Below are positions 1-12,847 of a DNA stretch of 64,000 nucleotides, one piece after another (the stretch's first letter is position 1; every line of letters begins with the position of its first letter). The position numbers were made by a program, and so were the translations under genes. This DNA comes from Tubulanus polymorphus (Eukaryota; Nemertea; Palaeonemertea; Tubulaniformes; Tubulanidae). The stretch lies in NCBI RefSeq assembly GCF_964204645.1, contig NC_134028.1, positions 4,686,501-4,750,500 on the forward strand, written 5' to 3'. The notes beneath the pieces are model-generated. The model did not search any database. It was not told where the DNA came from and saw nothing but the letters and a program-made list of their open reading frames with translations.

Positions 1-483
1 CATATAACTTTTTTTTCTCTCTTAAACAGCTACGTTAACGTCATGGTTTTTTGTATATCAATCATCATGGTTGTAATGGAATAATTCACGCGTTACGTGA
101 TAGAGTCAAGTTTAAGATTAGTAACGAAGGGAGGGAGGATAATGAAACACACCTGCTGTATGAGTTCACTGACTGTAGTACGATTAGGTTTTCACAATTG
201 AACCAAATTCTCCTAAATCGAAAAACGCCGAAATTGAAATCGAAACTACAAGTGCATATAAGAGGCTGCCATTTTTAGGTCATGTGACCCACTTGAGCGT
301 GGAATTGTAGACTGGTTACCGGTCAAAAAGTTATTGAATTGAATTGAATTGGTCTCTACTTCATTGGACAGGTAACCAGTCTAAGTAGATTTGGACTATC
401 TACTAGGAAAAAATATTAGCTATTTATTCTCACCTAGGAATAAAATAGAGCACCGCCGTATTAATGTCATGTGACTGGACAAA
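1..483. other. Upstream flank of the sorbitol dehydrogenase gene
   Basis: I see no gene here. A short (TTGAA)n run near 334-351 resembles the tandem tail of the SINE-like repeats seen elsewhere in the window. The last tens of bases before 484 are presumably promoter and 5' UTR of the gene that follows, but no clear TATA box is visible. Confidence 0.4.
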
Positions 484-3017
484 ATGGCGGACGAGAATAT
501 TTCTGTGGTTTTGCAAGAAAAAATGAAGTTAATTTTGGTATTTATTGACTTTCACTTTTATAACACACTCTACTGGATACACAGTAACCTCAATTACAAT
601 ATTCAGCGTTTATGTTCTTATATTTCAGGAAGATAAACCAATCCCCAAACCTGGAAATGATGGTAAGTTGGTCTTGGTTGGGGCTTTGTATGCACCACAG
701 TATGGGGACTTGGTGGTTGGGTCATTATCACGAAGAAACACGCCAAAATGAGATAGGGGAAGACAGCTAATTTTATTATCTTGTGTTATTGGTGATGTTC
801 AACCGGAATTACTCTACTCGGCCATAAGCTCATTTCATGAGAATGACTTTATTTGGAAGTGGATATTTTGCCAATGCAGCAATTCGTAGAAACGCTATTT
901 TGCCAATGGCTATATAGTCAGAATAAGATAAACTAATGAAAATAACAATGAAAGCATTTTTTCAGGGTTACAATAGGGTTCACCTTCCATTTTTTCTTCT
1001 GTAGTTTTCGGCTTTCAAAATAAAAATGTCAAGTGTGTTCACAGCTTCTCTTTAAAATTTATTGGTTATGAAATCTGATTCCAGAAGTGCAAATTGCGAT
1101 GCATAGCGTTGGTATTTGTGGCTCAGATGTTCATTTCTGGAGAAAAGGCGCAATCGGTGAATTTGTAGTGAAATCACCGATGAAACTAGGTCACGAGTCA
1201 AGCGGCATCATCTCAGAAGTTGGGTCAAATGTGAAGCACTTGAAAATTGGTAAAATCTGAAATACTTCAATCTTAATAACATCTATATATATTTTAAGAA
1301 GTCTGATCAAAATTGAGTTGTAATTCAATTTCTGAAAACTTAAGGTTAGTGTTGAATCAAAATTCTGGAAGATGATGACTTTCTTAAGTATCTGCCTGTT
1401 ACTAATACAATTTCCTTGGCTTTACGGTAATCCCTCTCGAATCCCACCTACCGGTACTCCTACTGATATTTATATAATAATACAATCTGTTTGTGTTTGA
1501 AGGTGATAGAGTCGCGATTGAACCACAAACTACATGCGGAAGTTGCCGTTTCTGTAAAGGTGGGAGGTATAATTTGTGCGCTGATGTCAAGTTTCATGCT
1601 ACTCCTCCTTTTGATGGTACCTTAGCCCGTTATATTGTACATAATGCCGACTTATGTTTCAAGTGAGTCAATTACTTGTTTCCTCGAAAATACTGAAGTG
1701 TATGATCGCAAATTAGCCACTCTGTTTAGGCTACATCAAATGCTTATTGTTGATCATATCAGTACCTGGACCTTCATTCTGTATTACATGTAATAGATCT
1801 CTACATTTTAGAGTTTCACAAATATTTGATATTGATGAATGCGTATTATTTTAGGATTCCGGATAACATGAGTTTGGAAGAGGGAGCACTGTGTGAACCG
1901 TTATCAGTTGGAATTCATGCTTGTAGACGCGGTAATGTTTCATTGGGTCATAAAGTACTCATCACTGGAGCAGGTACCACCAATCTAAACATCATATTGA
2001 AACCACAGGGTTCTGAATATCTTATAAAGTTTTCATTTTGTAGGACCAATTGGTTTAGTATCCATGCTTTCGGCGAAAGCAATGGGAGCAAGTGAAATCT
2101 GTGTAACGGGTATTTAGATAATCTAATTCTCATTCAAATCCACGATATCTCTTCCCTTCTCTTGCCTCTGCACTTAAAAACTATGCACTGTTTCTAATTG
2201 AGATATCTCTGCTGAACGTTTGGAGTTCGCGAAGAAGATGGGAGCTGATCACACACTCCTCATCGATACTCAAGATGTAGATGTTCTTTCTGAGAAAGTT
2301 CAGACTGCTTTCGGTGTAAAAGCTGATGTGACCATTGAGTGCTCAGGAGCCCAGTCTAGTTTGGAACTTGCTATATATGTAAATTTGATTTCTATTTACA
2401 GATATCCCTGTAAAAGAAATATCGAATTTAAAGAGGTTTATTTTTGTTGCAGTCGACTGCTAATGGTGGTTGTATCATCCTTGTCGGTATGGGACCCGAA
2501 AAAGTAACAGTACCTCTACTTTATGCAGCCTGTCACGAGATTGATATCAGAGGAATTTTCCGTTACGCAAACACGTAAGTCACAACGACCATTGAAAATT
2601 GAAACTGTTTGAAGTTGCCTGCATTAAAGTATAGTCAACCCGCGATATACTGCACCCCAAACCCCCGCCTACCATCAGGTTTTCTCAATGTATATCTCAA
2701 TACAAATACATAATAAAACACCCCTGATATACCACCATACTCTTTATACCGCCAAAATCGTTCTGCGACGATGTGGACGGTATGTCGGGGGCTGACTGTA
2801 TTTTACAATTCATATCAGACATCTAATGTAGTTTTGTTTTTGTTTGTTTTTTTATAGATGGCCGACAGCTATCAGTATGATATCTTCAGGAGCTGTGAAT
2901 GTTAAACCTCTAGTTACGCATCATTTCCCTATTGAAGATGCACTGAAGGCGTTTGAGACAGCTAGTACAGGAGCCGGGGGTGCTATTAAAGTTATTATTG
3001 ATTGTTTTAAGAAGTAA
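484..3017 (+). CDS. SORD: Sorbitol dehydrogenase (polyol/L-iditol dehydrogenase), 9 exons
   Basis: Oxidises sorbitol to fructose with NAD+ in the cytosol, the second step of the polyol pathway; a zinc-dependent medium-chain dehydrogenase. Exons read by eye: 484-537, 629-662, 1085-1249, 1503-1662, 1855-1973, 2044-2109, 2203-2378, 2453-2574, 2858-3017. The total is 1056 nt, coding 351 aa plus stop, against about 357 in human SORD. Catalytic zinc ligands are visible as Cys41 (GICGSDVH) and His66-Glu67 (GHESSG). The Rossmann glycine motif GAGPIGLV is split by the intron before exon 6. The C-terminal part ([20 protein letters not shown]) is typical of SORD. Unlike mammalian SORD it keeps four cysteines (96, 99, 102, 110) spaced as in the structural-zinc lobe of alcohol dehydrogenases. 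The start at 484 was chosen because joining exon 1 to exon 2 gives an N-terminus that aligns with SORD without gaps. Identity is very likely; exact exon edges are inferred. Confidence 0.93.
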
Positions 3018-3461
3018 AACATCAACTCCATATGTGCGCATATATTCCTAAACACTTATTCTTGAAAGAATTATATTATATTTTATCCTGTTTGAAACTA
3101 CTGTCAACTCCGATATAATGTTAGTTATTGTTAACAATTATGTTAGTGATAAGGCTGAAAAAATTGATACCTTGGTTCCCATTTCTGCTGAGGTTAAAAG
3201 TTGACCTGGCCGGCCGCCTATATACCTAATACATTACTATTTTTAAAATCATGATCAGGCTAACCGTAATACACCCAGCTGCTATAGCAATGAACTGATT
3301 ACAGATTCCATTGTAGTTTACAAGGGTGACCCGGTCGATTAGGTGAAACAAGGTATCATTTTTGTTTAGCCTATTTTTTTGTAAAATTAACTCGGGCCTA
3401 GACATATAACGGTGCTAATTTACATGAGTATATTTTCCGATATGAATGAAATATTTTTACT

Positions 3462-3467
3462 AATAAA
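3462..3467 (+). promoter_or_regulatory. Candidate polyadenylation signal of SORD
   Basis: AATAAA about 445 bp after the stop codon; the first convincing signal downstream of the gene. Confidence 0.45.
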
Positions 3468-3479
3468 TGAATGGATAAA

Positions 3480-5384
3480 TGCTATATATGTAATTGAGTC
3501 TTGTTTTATTTAATTCTTTAGTAAAACCGAAAAATCTGAATTTTTGGTTGGCCGCTGCTCCTTATCGTACTTTAGAGATCGCTACTTTAGGAACGGTCAG
3601 ATTGTAACCTACTGTACCATGTGATTGATAAAAGATATTTCTTGTCAATACTAAAACAGAAGTTTTAACAACTTTGAATATACTTCCTCTTTATGTAGGT
3701 GATTCTACTTATCGATTAGTGACGGCGAAGTATTTTATGAGTCCACGATTATGACATTTTTCTAGGTCAATTTCCGGTGGTTACAGTATCACATCAGTAA
3801 TTGATAAGTAAATAGTTCATGAGAAGACTATGGCAGTCAAGCTAGCTATCAAATCAACATATATAGCAGCGACAACTGGTTTTCTGCACAGCCTTGTTCG
3901 TAATCTCGATCTTGTCTGGATAAGCTGTGTTGACCACGATTGCGTGTATGCTGACGATGCCGCACCATGCTATGAAAATGAAGGGAATTTAGAATCCTGT
4001 TCAACGGTCAACACGGTTGTATAAAAGGAAAGTCTACAAACATTCGATTAGGCTTACTTGAAACCAAGGATGACATGAAGATTTGACACACTACAGTTGG
4101 GAGCCACTGAATGGATCCTGGTTACAGCGAACTTCCGGGACCGGAAAAACTGTCCGTTAGTTCGTTGTATCCAGTATGAAATAAAACAAGTTTTCTTGAA
4201 TTGTTACATTCGATGAATCGTATCCGAGTTCGTAATAACGAGGTTACTCTGTATCCAAACGGGGGCAGTTATTTAGACACCATGAGACAATATATCAACC
4301 GAGATAGAGATTATTATGTTTATTTATCTTATTAATCATTTCATGAAAATATAAAAGAATGATTCTATTCAGAACGAAAAACATGGTTTATTGCGTTGAA
4401 AGGAATATGAGTACGAAGATAAATATTTTATTAAAGACATGCATAATATATACACACATATATAAATATATTTAGAGAAAAGGACAAAGGATTTTTCGTT
4501 TCTATTTAGAATCAGGAATTTTTCAATCAACTTTAACTAAAGTACTAAGTACAATATTCTGTTGACACTACTGGCTAATATATTGTTTGAGAGGAACCTT
4601 AGTGAATAATAATAATGAATGATAAAGGTGCATTCAATCGAATACTAGTGCTTTCAAAATAAATACCGAATTCAGGATTTATTTTCAGTTTCAGTTTCAG
4701 TTTAGTTTTTTGCTCAGGAAATAGTTACATTGCACAGTGCACAAACAGTAGATAATATACAATAAAGCACACTACGTTAATAATAATAATCGTTTAATGT
4801 GTAATGTGATTAAGCAAATGATGACCTTTTATCGCCAGATTAAGCGAGTTTTACTAGAAAAGATTGTCTTGACTAATGCTGATTAGGGGCCTACCATCGG
4901 GATGTCTCCAGAGGTGTCTAGGTATTAATTTGCTTCTCAAGCTTTGGAGAACACACTAAACACACTAAAAATTGTCTCCAGTCTGTCAGAATGTCTTCTA
5001 ACATGGTTTCGCTCAATCTGGCGATATCTACCAATTTCAATGGGCGACTTACGGTTCGAGCATCTGAATCGAGAAATATACCCCTGCAGTAGATATTTTG
5101 TAGCAACCTTCGTTATTTATGGAGATATATGATATTATTTTTTAATAGGTAATTATTTCTATAGTATTAGTCGCTCCTTCACGTTTCTATGCAGTGAATG
5201 TTTACTGAATAGAAATGATTTGTATTTTTTTTCACAAGAATTTTAATCACCTGGATCGACGGGTGTCTATGTGTAATTGGGTTTTCCCGATACAAAATCA
5301 AATAAACAAGTTTTTTTACCAAGATATGGTGAAGCACTACGATTTTTCAAACTGTTATAAAATGAGGTTTAGTTCACAGTTTCA
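3480..5384. other. Intergenic region between SORD and the CLCA gene (tail to tail)
   Basis: AT-rich. A reading frame at 3830-4024 (+) and another at 4918-5106 (-) have no recognisable family, no splice context and no coding-like composition, so I do not call them. A short (CAGTTT)n run at about 4685-4706 lies beside an AATAAA on the minus strand and looks like the tail of a SINE-like repeat. Nothing else is recognised. Confidence 0.4.
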
Positions 5385-5390
5385 TTTATT
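5385..5390 (-). promoter_or_regulatory. Candidate polyadenylation signal of the CLCA gene
   Basis: AATAAA on the minus strand about 35 bp after the CLCA stop codon (5425-5427). Confidence 0.45.
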
Positions 5391-5424
5391 GTGGTCCTAG
5401 AAATGAATAAACCACAAATCTTGT

Positions 5425-8400
5425 TTATATTGTACATGCAAATACACCTTTTTTAGAAAATTCTCGACGACAGCAGCTGAAAATACCACCAACGATTACT
5501 GAAATTAAGATTAACGATCCAAGCGTAGCAAAAATAATGAGCGTTATTTTCTCTGCGTTCGGTTTTGGAGGCGGTTGTTTATAACCTTTCAGATCAAGTT
5601 GCCTCAAAATCACAATTACAGGATTGGAATGGTCGCCTTTATTTGACGCTGCATCGACTCCTCTGACGCTGAAGATATAACTGCTATTACTCTGCATGGT
5701 CTCGCAGTCGATTTTGACGATCATACTTTTTCCTGGTTCTGTTTCGCTGTTGATATTACCAGATAGGACGCGAGCCTCGGGAACAAGCGACGGATTATTG
5801 CTTCTTAATTTGTAATCTTCCATTGAATTGTAATAGAGTATCTCGTGTCTCGCTACTGAACAAAAAAAAAACGTATGTTCGTTCCTTTCTTTATGTTACG
5901 CAACATGATAAAGAAAAAACAGTGTATGTTCAGTGATTTCCAGTGGCCATCCTGACAACTAAAACGTTGCCAAAGTTTTGCGTGATCTGTTCTAAAATCG
6001 TATGTGATCTAATATGACTGCTTATGCGTGAAAGCGGTCTAAGGATAAACGTTTCAAGACAATAAGACTACATAGGCAACATACCGTTTCCTTGGTCTAT
6101 ATCATCTCCTGTGGAAGTGAACGAAAACGTGACGATCTTCTTTTGTACGTCAACACCTTCCAGGGCAAAATCTCTTACTTTTCCCGGTTCAATAAGATCA
6201 TTTACATTTCTTTTGTAATTCTGAACAACGAATGCACCAACAGAGGCATATCTGTTGAAAACACCTGTTGGTTTTGTTGTCAGTACCGGAATTTCCCCTA
6301 CAAAACAATATCAGGGTATGAATATAAACAACTTACTTCCATCGTTGACAGAATTCAAGAGTGGGCCTGATGATTCGTTGTGTAGAATTTAAAATCTAAA
6401 TTGACCAACTTTGAGAAAAGCAGCTAACCGAGGTGACCGATTGACCTTACAACGAGGGAGACTTTTCTTTGGATTAAAAACGCTAATATTTGTTACCATT
6501 AGTGGCCGCTCCGCCAGCATTGCTTCGGTAAAAGATGCGAGTCCGTTTGTGGCCGTTTGCAAACAATGATATCCCGTATCGGCCATTACCATTAAAATTC
6601 TTCGCGACATACGTTCCAGTGTAAATACCATCATCTTTTTGAACGTCGTATCCTGATTTATAAGCACAGATTTATAAGCACATGAACAACCCCGCAATAC
6701 TGATATTTCAAAGTTAATTCATCAGAGAGTTTCGCGATTTATCTATGATCCCAAAATCCCAAGAATGACATTCTTTCTGTTTCATTGTAAATGGGATTTA
6801 GATAAATCTCGAAGCCCGTGAGATAAAAAACTTTGAAATATCATCAAATTTTGGGATTGCTTATTCCATCACTGATAATACAGCTGTTTATCTGTCAAAG
6901 ATATATAAAACTTCATCAACTCTTATTTGGTGGCGAACAATATTTGAAAAGTGGATCTTACCAGTTCCATCATCTCGTAATGAAATCGGATAGTCGGCTG
7001 CGTTAGGACGTGTAATAACAACTGAAACCTTCGCCCTTTTAATCGGAGTGTATCCTTGTTTAACGAAAGCGGTGATTTTTAGATGGCTTTTTCCTGAATA
7101 GTCCACTTGATAAGAATTGACTGAAGCTTCAGCAGTGATAGCTCCGACTGATTGATTCGATGCCGATGAGGAAATGCTGAGACTAACGCTTTCATTGCTT
7201 GTCGACATGATCGAATACTTCCACGTACCGATCTGTAACGAGGCCAAAATCGAGTCTAAATCCCACAATGAAAAACCGAAAAGTTGAAATATCGACAGGT
7301 TAAAATCTATTCATGATTTTTTGTTTTATTCTAAAAACAATTATCGAGGGATGATAAGTACATGACATTTCATATGAGATACAGAACGTTACACACTCAG
7401 TCCAGCCCTCATTTAAATTGTAATGCAAATTAACTATGCGTTCTTGAAGTAGAATACACAAAATAAAGATCGACTAACTCGAAATTTCACCAGAATAAGT
7501 AAACAAAAGCTATACACAGATATAGACCAGTGGAGAATTTCAACCTGAGAAGAAAAATCTACCACTGACCCCACCTCCCCATCCGCCTTACCCTCTCCTC
7601 TGTACATACCTGCGCTTGGCCTTTGATTTTCACGATAGTTTGTCCAAAATCTGGATCACGTTCAAATATCAAAATAGAAGAGTTTTCCGTATGTGAAAAA
7701 TTTCGAGGATCTGTGAGGTTGACCGACGACAGTGGCAGTTTGTGAGAAATTATCAAAGTCGTACCTAAACCGATCGATCCATCGATGACAAATGTTTGTT
7801 GGTCGCTAGTTTGGATATCCACCTAGTAACAAATAAAACAACATATTACATTATTTATTGCGCGTATACGTAATAAACGTACATACATACATATGTATAC
7901 AAACCGAGTTAGTTCCTCCGGTATCCTTTAAACACTGTGACAGGATATTTACTGGTTGTCCGGTTATAAAGTAACACGATCTCCCATTGTGTTCAGAAGC
8001 TAATTTTTCCAATTTAGCATCTGCATTAATTCCAATAGCGATCGCGTCAACTCTAAGGTGGCACGATTTCAAAATCTGTTTTGTTTTGTCAGTGTAGTTA
8101 TTGAAATCTTTGCCATCAGTTATAACGACGAGTTTGCCTCCTCCATCGGCGCAGTGTCCAGAATCATTTATCACCTTTATATTGAACAGATACAAATCAT
8201 TTTTACTGATTGAACTGTACAATATGGATCAATATAACCGTTTTAAAACTATACAAAATTTCTTGAGTGTTTACTGAAGAAGCGGATGTTTTCATCATAA
8301 ACTATTGCAAATGATTATATTTACTGATATATCGATTTCATATACTGATATATCGATCGTGTATCGTCAACAGATATATAACTGATTTATATTGTATAGA

Positions 8401-11400
8401 AGGATTTACCTTGACAGCTCGTTCGATGCCCTTCTGGATATTTGTACCACCACCAGTCGTATCGGGCAAAGCTTTGATGAGTTTACTACGTTCGGTTTCG
8501 ACCAGTGTCGGACCTATGTTTACCCGGGGTGAAGAATCAAACTGCACAATGGATATCATCGTTTCATTTTTTGCAAATTGAGAAATGTAGTTTTTCGCCG
8601 CCGTTCGGAGAAGAGACAATGGCTTCAGTTGAAAAGAAATCAATGATTGATGAATAGACTTAACATAATCTAGCTGGATAGAAAAAGTATGCGGCTTTTC
8701 GCCTACTTTTATGACGAGCTATTTACAGATCTAAAACTGAACCTTTGTAAATGGCTCATAGAATTTATTCTATTTTTCTTTCTTAATGGGGGTCTTTCTT
8801 CAGTGTAAACTTAAAAACGTCTAGAAATGATGTTGGGAAAGGGAGTAAGATAAGATCCACTTCAATTCAATTCAATTCAATTCATACTTTATTTATCCTT
8901 GTCGAAACATTACAACATCAGATATACAACAATAAAGTGAACACATTACAATTACAGTTACAAACAAGAGAGACAAGTTGAAAAAGAGAAGAAAGAGAGA
9001 AAAAAAAGAAAAAAAAACATATGCAGCAAAATTACGATTTACAAGTCGACTAACATACCTCACCACGCATGCTTCCAGATTTATCGAGAACCAGTACTGT
9101 ATTCTTTATTCGAATTTCTTTGACGATGCGAAATGTTGGACGTGTATCAGTTGTGCTTCCCAACGTGTTGTCTCCTGAAAGACGAGATGTAATGCAACTG
9201 GGCATAAATACGTATACTATACCCTTCAAACATCAGCTGGATTTACAGACATGTTGTTGTGATCATTTTTATGACTCATACGTACATTTATCTGTCTATG
9301 GAAATTAATAACTCACCATTTTTGAAATCGTCGTGATCTTTCATCACTTCCCAAGCGCTCCTCAAATTACAAATACGATTCTGCTTATTCGAGGCTTCTT
9401 GGTTATGAGTTCCTTCATCACAAAATGCATCAACCTGACAAATATTTGTAAATCATTCGAACATTTTTTACATAGTTTCGATGATTGGAGCGAAAAAATA
9501 TTTTAATCATCACATTGAAAGAATTCAATTCAGGTTTTCTAAACTCCAAAATCCATCGTCAGAATAAACAATTGTTTTTATTCAAAAATTGCCTTCTTTC
9601 AATCCCTTGGAGAACGGATGTTATTTTCAAGAAAAATTGGGCGCAAAAAGATAATCAAGATAAATATTCTTTCTTTCAGGTACGTATCTTAAAATGGAAG
9701 GGAACAGGAAAAATATGAATACGAACTCTATATCATTCAAATATTTTCAAAATCTGAGAAAATTGTGACGAATTCAATTCCAATGATACGGAAAACGAAG
9801 AAAACTTACTTTTTCCATATCACGAGATTGAATATTGAGACGGAAATATCGACAACAACAACTAAATCAATGCTTTTTGAAAAACTGTGATGAAAACACG
9901 ACGCAGGATTGTTTACTTAATTTGATTGTTTTTCGCAGAGGGGGAAGATCCATACTCCAAGTTATTGGAAATATATATTTTTATTTTTCTATTTATTTTA
10001 TTTATTATAGTGACATGTACATTATATATGAAAATAAACAGAATATAAAGGTTTGGTACCCAGCCCTAATTTAGACTTATAAGTCACTATATATCGCATG
10101 ACATAATATTACGAATATACATATATCTGCACATGTATATACATATAAACATACATATATACATACATACACGTACACACACATATATAAAGATATTTCT
10201 ACAAAAAATAAATGGTTAAAAAATTATTATATACTTGATTTCTACTATATATGTATGAACACTCACCCCGTCCAGATTCTGGCCGAACATTATTGAAGCA
10301 CTTCCCGTCTCCTGTTTGTCATTCGCTTTGAACGTACATTTACCCGTAATGACATTACCATCCCATTCACAATCGCCTTTAATCTCACCGATGATATCAT
10401 CCGAACACCTTTTTAAAATATGTTTCTATAAACTATGTGTGTTAGGTCTAGCCAAACTACAGACAAAAATAGCATTATGGTTTTTTTTCTATTTAAAATT
10501 ACACTTCCTACATTCAACAAGCATCGTCGAACTATAGCCACAAGACCACACACCCTGACGTGATGAAAAGATGATTAACATATTAAAATCCACCATATAC
10601 AAAGTTAAAAGATCAAAAACAAATTTATTCATCACATCATAACTGTGAGTCCTGTGTTTTAAAATCCACCATATGCAAAGTTAAAAGATTGAAAACAAAT
10701 TTATTCATCACATCAAAACTGTGGAGTCCTGTGTCAATAGCTGAAACTATTTATTGGGTCAGCTCTACCCAGAACCCCGGAAATGTCCAACTTACTTAGT
10801 CGCGACTATTTTCTTCTCCTCTGAACTGATGTAAAACTGCTCTTCGTCGGAAGTTGGATACTCGTCGAATAAACCCCATCTGAGGTGACCCCATTCATGT
10901 ACCAGTACCTTACCTGGAATAACAATAGAAATAAGTTCCAGTTAGAAAGAAATTTGAATCAATTCTCAGACAAAGAGTCTCAGAAAATTCATAAAAACGA
11001 TAACAATATGAATATATCATCTCATTTTCTAATGAGTAAAAACAGTTTATTAATACCAGCGTTTCCGGGACCATATCACCTCATCAGATGAGTTGGTTTC
11101 CCCTCATCAGATGAAATACACGTGAATCCAATGAATAAAACTACATATTTTACAAGTGCTGAATTTGAATTGAAATCAAATCGTAAAGAATATATCGTTC
11201 AGTGAGTACCTGGCTCTCCGAGTGCAGCATTTCCGATAACGACATAATGGGGGGTTAGATGAATATATTCGCCAGGTTTACCACATCCACCGGCTTGAAG
11301 AGTGTAGGGGATTTTGCCGTGAAGTTTGTTTTCTTTGTCAATTTTAATGATGGCTTCATCCAATGTTGCTCCTTTATCGTTCGCCGAAGTGCTCGTCTTC

Positions 11401-12158
11401 CAGCTCGAAGGCACAACAATTGTTATATTGCGAAAGAAAGTTTGCCGTTTCGTTGCTGTGAATAATCTTGCAGATGCATCGGTCAAATATTCCTTTATGG
11501 CAATAAAATTCGCAAGGTGTAACATATTTACAATTTCTGGGGAAATCTAATTTCTGTTAGGGGGTGTAGTCAATCAAAAATGATTTAGTTCCGCAGATGC
11601 AAGTTCAATGAGGTCCTTTTTTTCAAAATACATTGGATGAATAAAAGTAGAATAGCCACACTCAAACGTAGTGAACAGATAATTAGATAAAACCCACTAT
11701 GTACAAATCATAAGCGTTTTAAAAATCGAGAATTTATTTGATCAAACAAATAGAAGAACACGACGTTTCCATCTCCCCAGAGATCATCGTCACACCAAGC
11801 AGTGAATTATTGACGGATCCGCCGGTGGAAATTGAATGATTGAATAAATGAATTTAAAATCACCCTTTCCCTCTTTCCCTAGAAATGTCGCTGTTGTAGA
11901 AAATCGCTCAATTTATTTCTAAAAATGATCCAGAGTATATCTCAGTGAATCATATAAGAACAGTTGAAAATCTTTGTTCATATTACTACTTACTTGAAGA
12001 CGTTTTAGTAATCTCGGGTGTTCTACAACATCGGGCCCTATACCGACAATGATTCCTTCATATCCACCGTTTACTAGTGTAACCGCGTCCTGCTTACTCG
12101 CAGTAACCCCAGTCACTAGTATCACAACTAATAGAACTAACTGTAACTTGGTCAACAT
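5425..12158 (-). CDS. CLCA-family protein (calcium-activated chloride channel regulator), 13 exons
   Basis: CLCA proteins are extracellular or membrane-anchored metalloproteases that cleave themselves and modulate calcium-activated chloride channels. Exons, 5' to 3': 12158-11994, 11546-11210, 10913-10796, 10408-10267, 9434-9317, 9174-9059, 8622-8410, 8174-7905, 7822-7610, 7232-6962, 6652-6497, 6297-6085, 5855-5425. They sum to 2763 nt (920 aa), the usual family length. Visible in order: signal peptide ([17 protein letters not shown]); the CLCA N-terminal signature ([16 protein letters not shown]); zinc-protease motif HEWGH near residues 173-177 followed by LRWGLFDEY; a VWA domain with complete MIDAS (DKSGS at 324-328); a beta-rich segment; a fibronectin-III-like segment ([11 protein letters not shown]); and a C-terminal transmembrane helix with a short tail containing CC. 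The frame can be extended upstream of 12158 only to a GTG. The acceptor of exon 2 (11546) is the least certain, chosen because it alone keeps phase and avoids a stop. Confidence 0.9.
8869..8960 (-). repeat. SINE/LINE-type tail with (ATTGA)n in CLCA intron 6
   Basis: Read on the minus strand, the sequence runs through AATAAAG and then four or more tandem copies of a five-base ATTGA unit. An AATAAA followed by a short tandem tail is typical of SINE and non-LTR 3' ends. Similar tails occur near 340, 4690 and 39150. Confidence 0.5.
10121..10195. repeat. Alternating ACAT/AT microsatellite
   Basis: Purine-pyrimidine alternating run of AT, ACAT and ACAC steps in CLCA intron 4. Confidence 0.7.
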
Positions 12159-12202
12159 CTTCAGTGCCAGCGATGATATGAAATTGTAAACACTTGGTTT
12201 CA

Positions 12203-12212
12203 CTTTTATAAA
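12203..12212 (-). promoter_or_regulatory. TATA box of the CLCA gene
   Basis: Minus-strand TTTATAAAAG lies 45-55 bp upstream of the ATG at 12158. This would place transcription start about 20-25 bp before the ATG, giving a very short 5' UTR, and supports 12158 as the true start. Confidence 0.6.
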
Positions 12213-12371
12213 TCGTTGGCCTAATGTTTAATTGGTACGCGTCTGGTTTTATTTGACGAGCTGTTTATCAAAAACATTATATAATAAAAGAATACTACAC
12301 AATCAGACCAGTCCTAAAAAAACATGAAAAAATCTAAATTCCTTATTTTCATTTTCTTGAATAGCCCTCTT

Positions 12372-12692
12372 CCTGGTCGAGGGTCGTAGATTATATAAGT
12401 GGGGTTTCATTTTCTGACAAACCACTGTGTACTGTATCTACAAAACATTTCTACGTATAAATCAAAAGAAATGACATCATTGTGCAAAATCAATCAAAAG
12501 GTATGCAAACGTTTGTTCCTGTTGGTCGAGGGGCGTAGAGTGGGCCATTTCTTCCTGGTCGAGTGTCGTAGATTATGTAAGTGGGGTTTTATTTTCTGAC
12601 AAGCCACTGTGTGCTGTATCTTCAAAACATTTCAATATATCAAAAAAGGACATCATTGTGCAAAATTAATCAAAAGGTATAAAATGTTTGTT
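12372..12692. repeat. Two-copy direct repeat, unit about 140-180 bp
   Basis: The block beginning with CCTGGTCGAGGGTCGTAG at 12372 is repeated, diverged, from 12553. The order of landmarks is the same in both: GTGGGGTTT, TTTTCTGACAA, CCACTGTGT, GACATCATTGTGCAAAAT, AATCAAAAGGTAT. Not coding. Confidence 0.75.
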
Positions 12693-12847
12693 CACGATGT
12701 TTAATATATTCAAAATGAACGCATAAATGCCGGAAGTTTCCACCTCGTACAGTCGAACCACCTTGACCAATGACCCGAGGTGAGTCTCGAAGTCTGACTG
12801 GACAGACAGCTGTAGTGGTGTCAAGTCATGACATGGTCGTCTCTAAA

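Noticed and set aside
3830-4024. 64-codon plus-strand frame between SORD and CLCA
   Set aside because: No family, signal peptide, splice context or coding-like pattern; expected by chance in AT-rich DNA of this length.
4918-5106. 62-codon minus-strand frame downstream of CLCA
   Set aside because: Lies beyond the CLCA stop and polyadenylation signal and has no recognisable homology.
12156-12203. N-terminal extension of CLCA to 12203
   Set aside because: The first codon there is GTG, not ATG, and it overlaps the TATA box; the ATG at 12158 starts a proper signal peptide.
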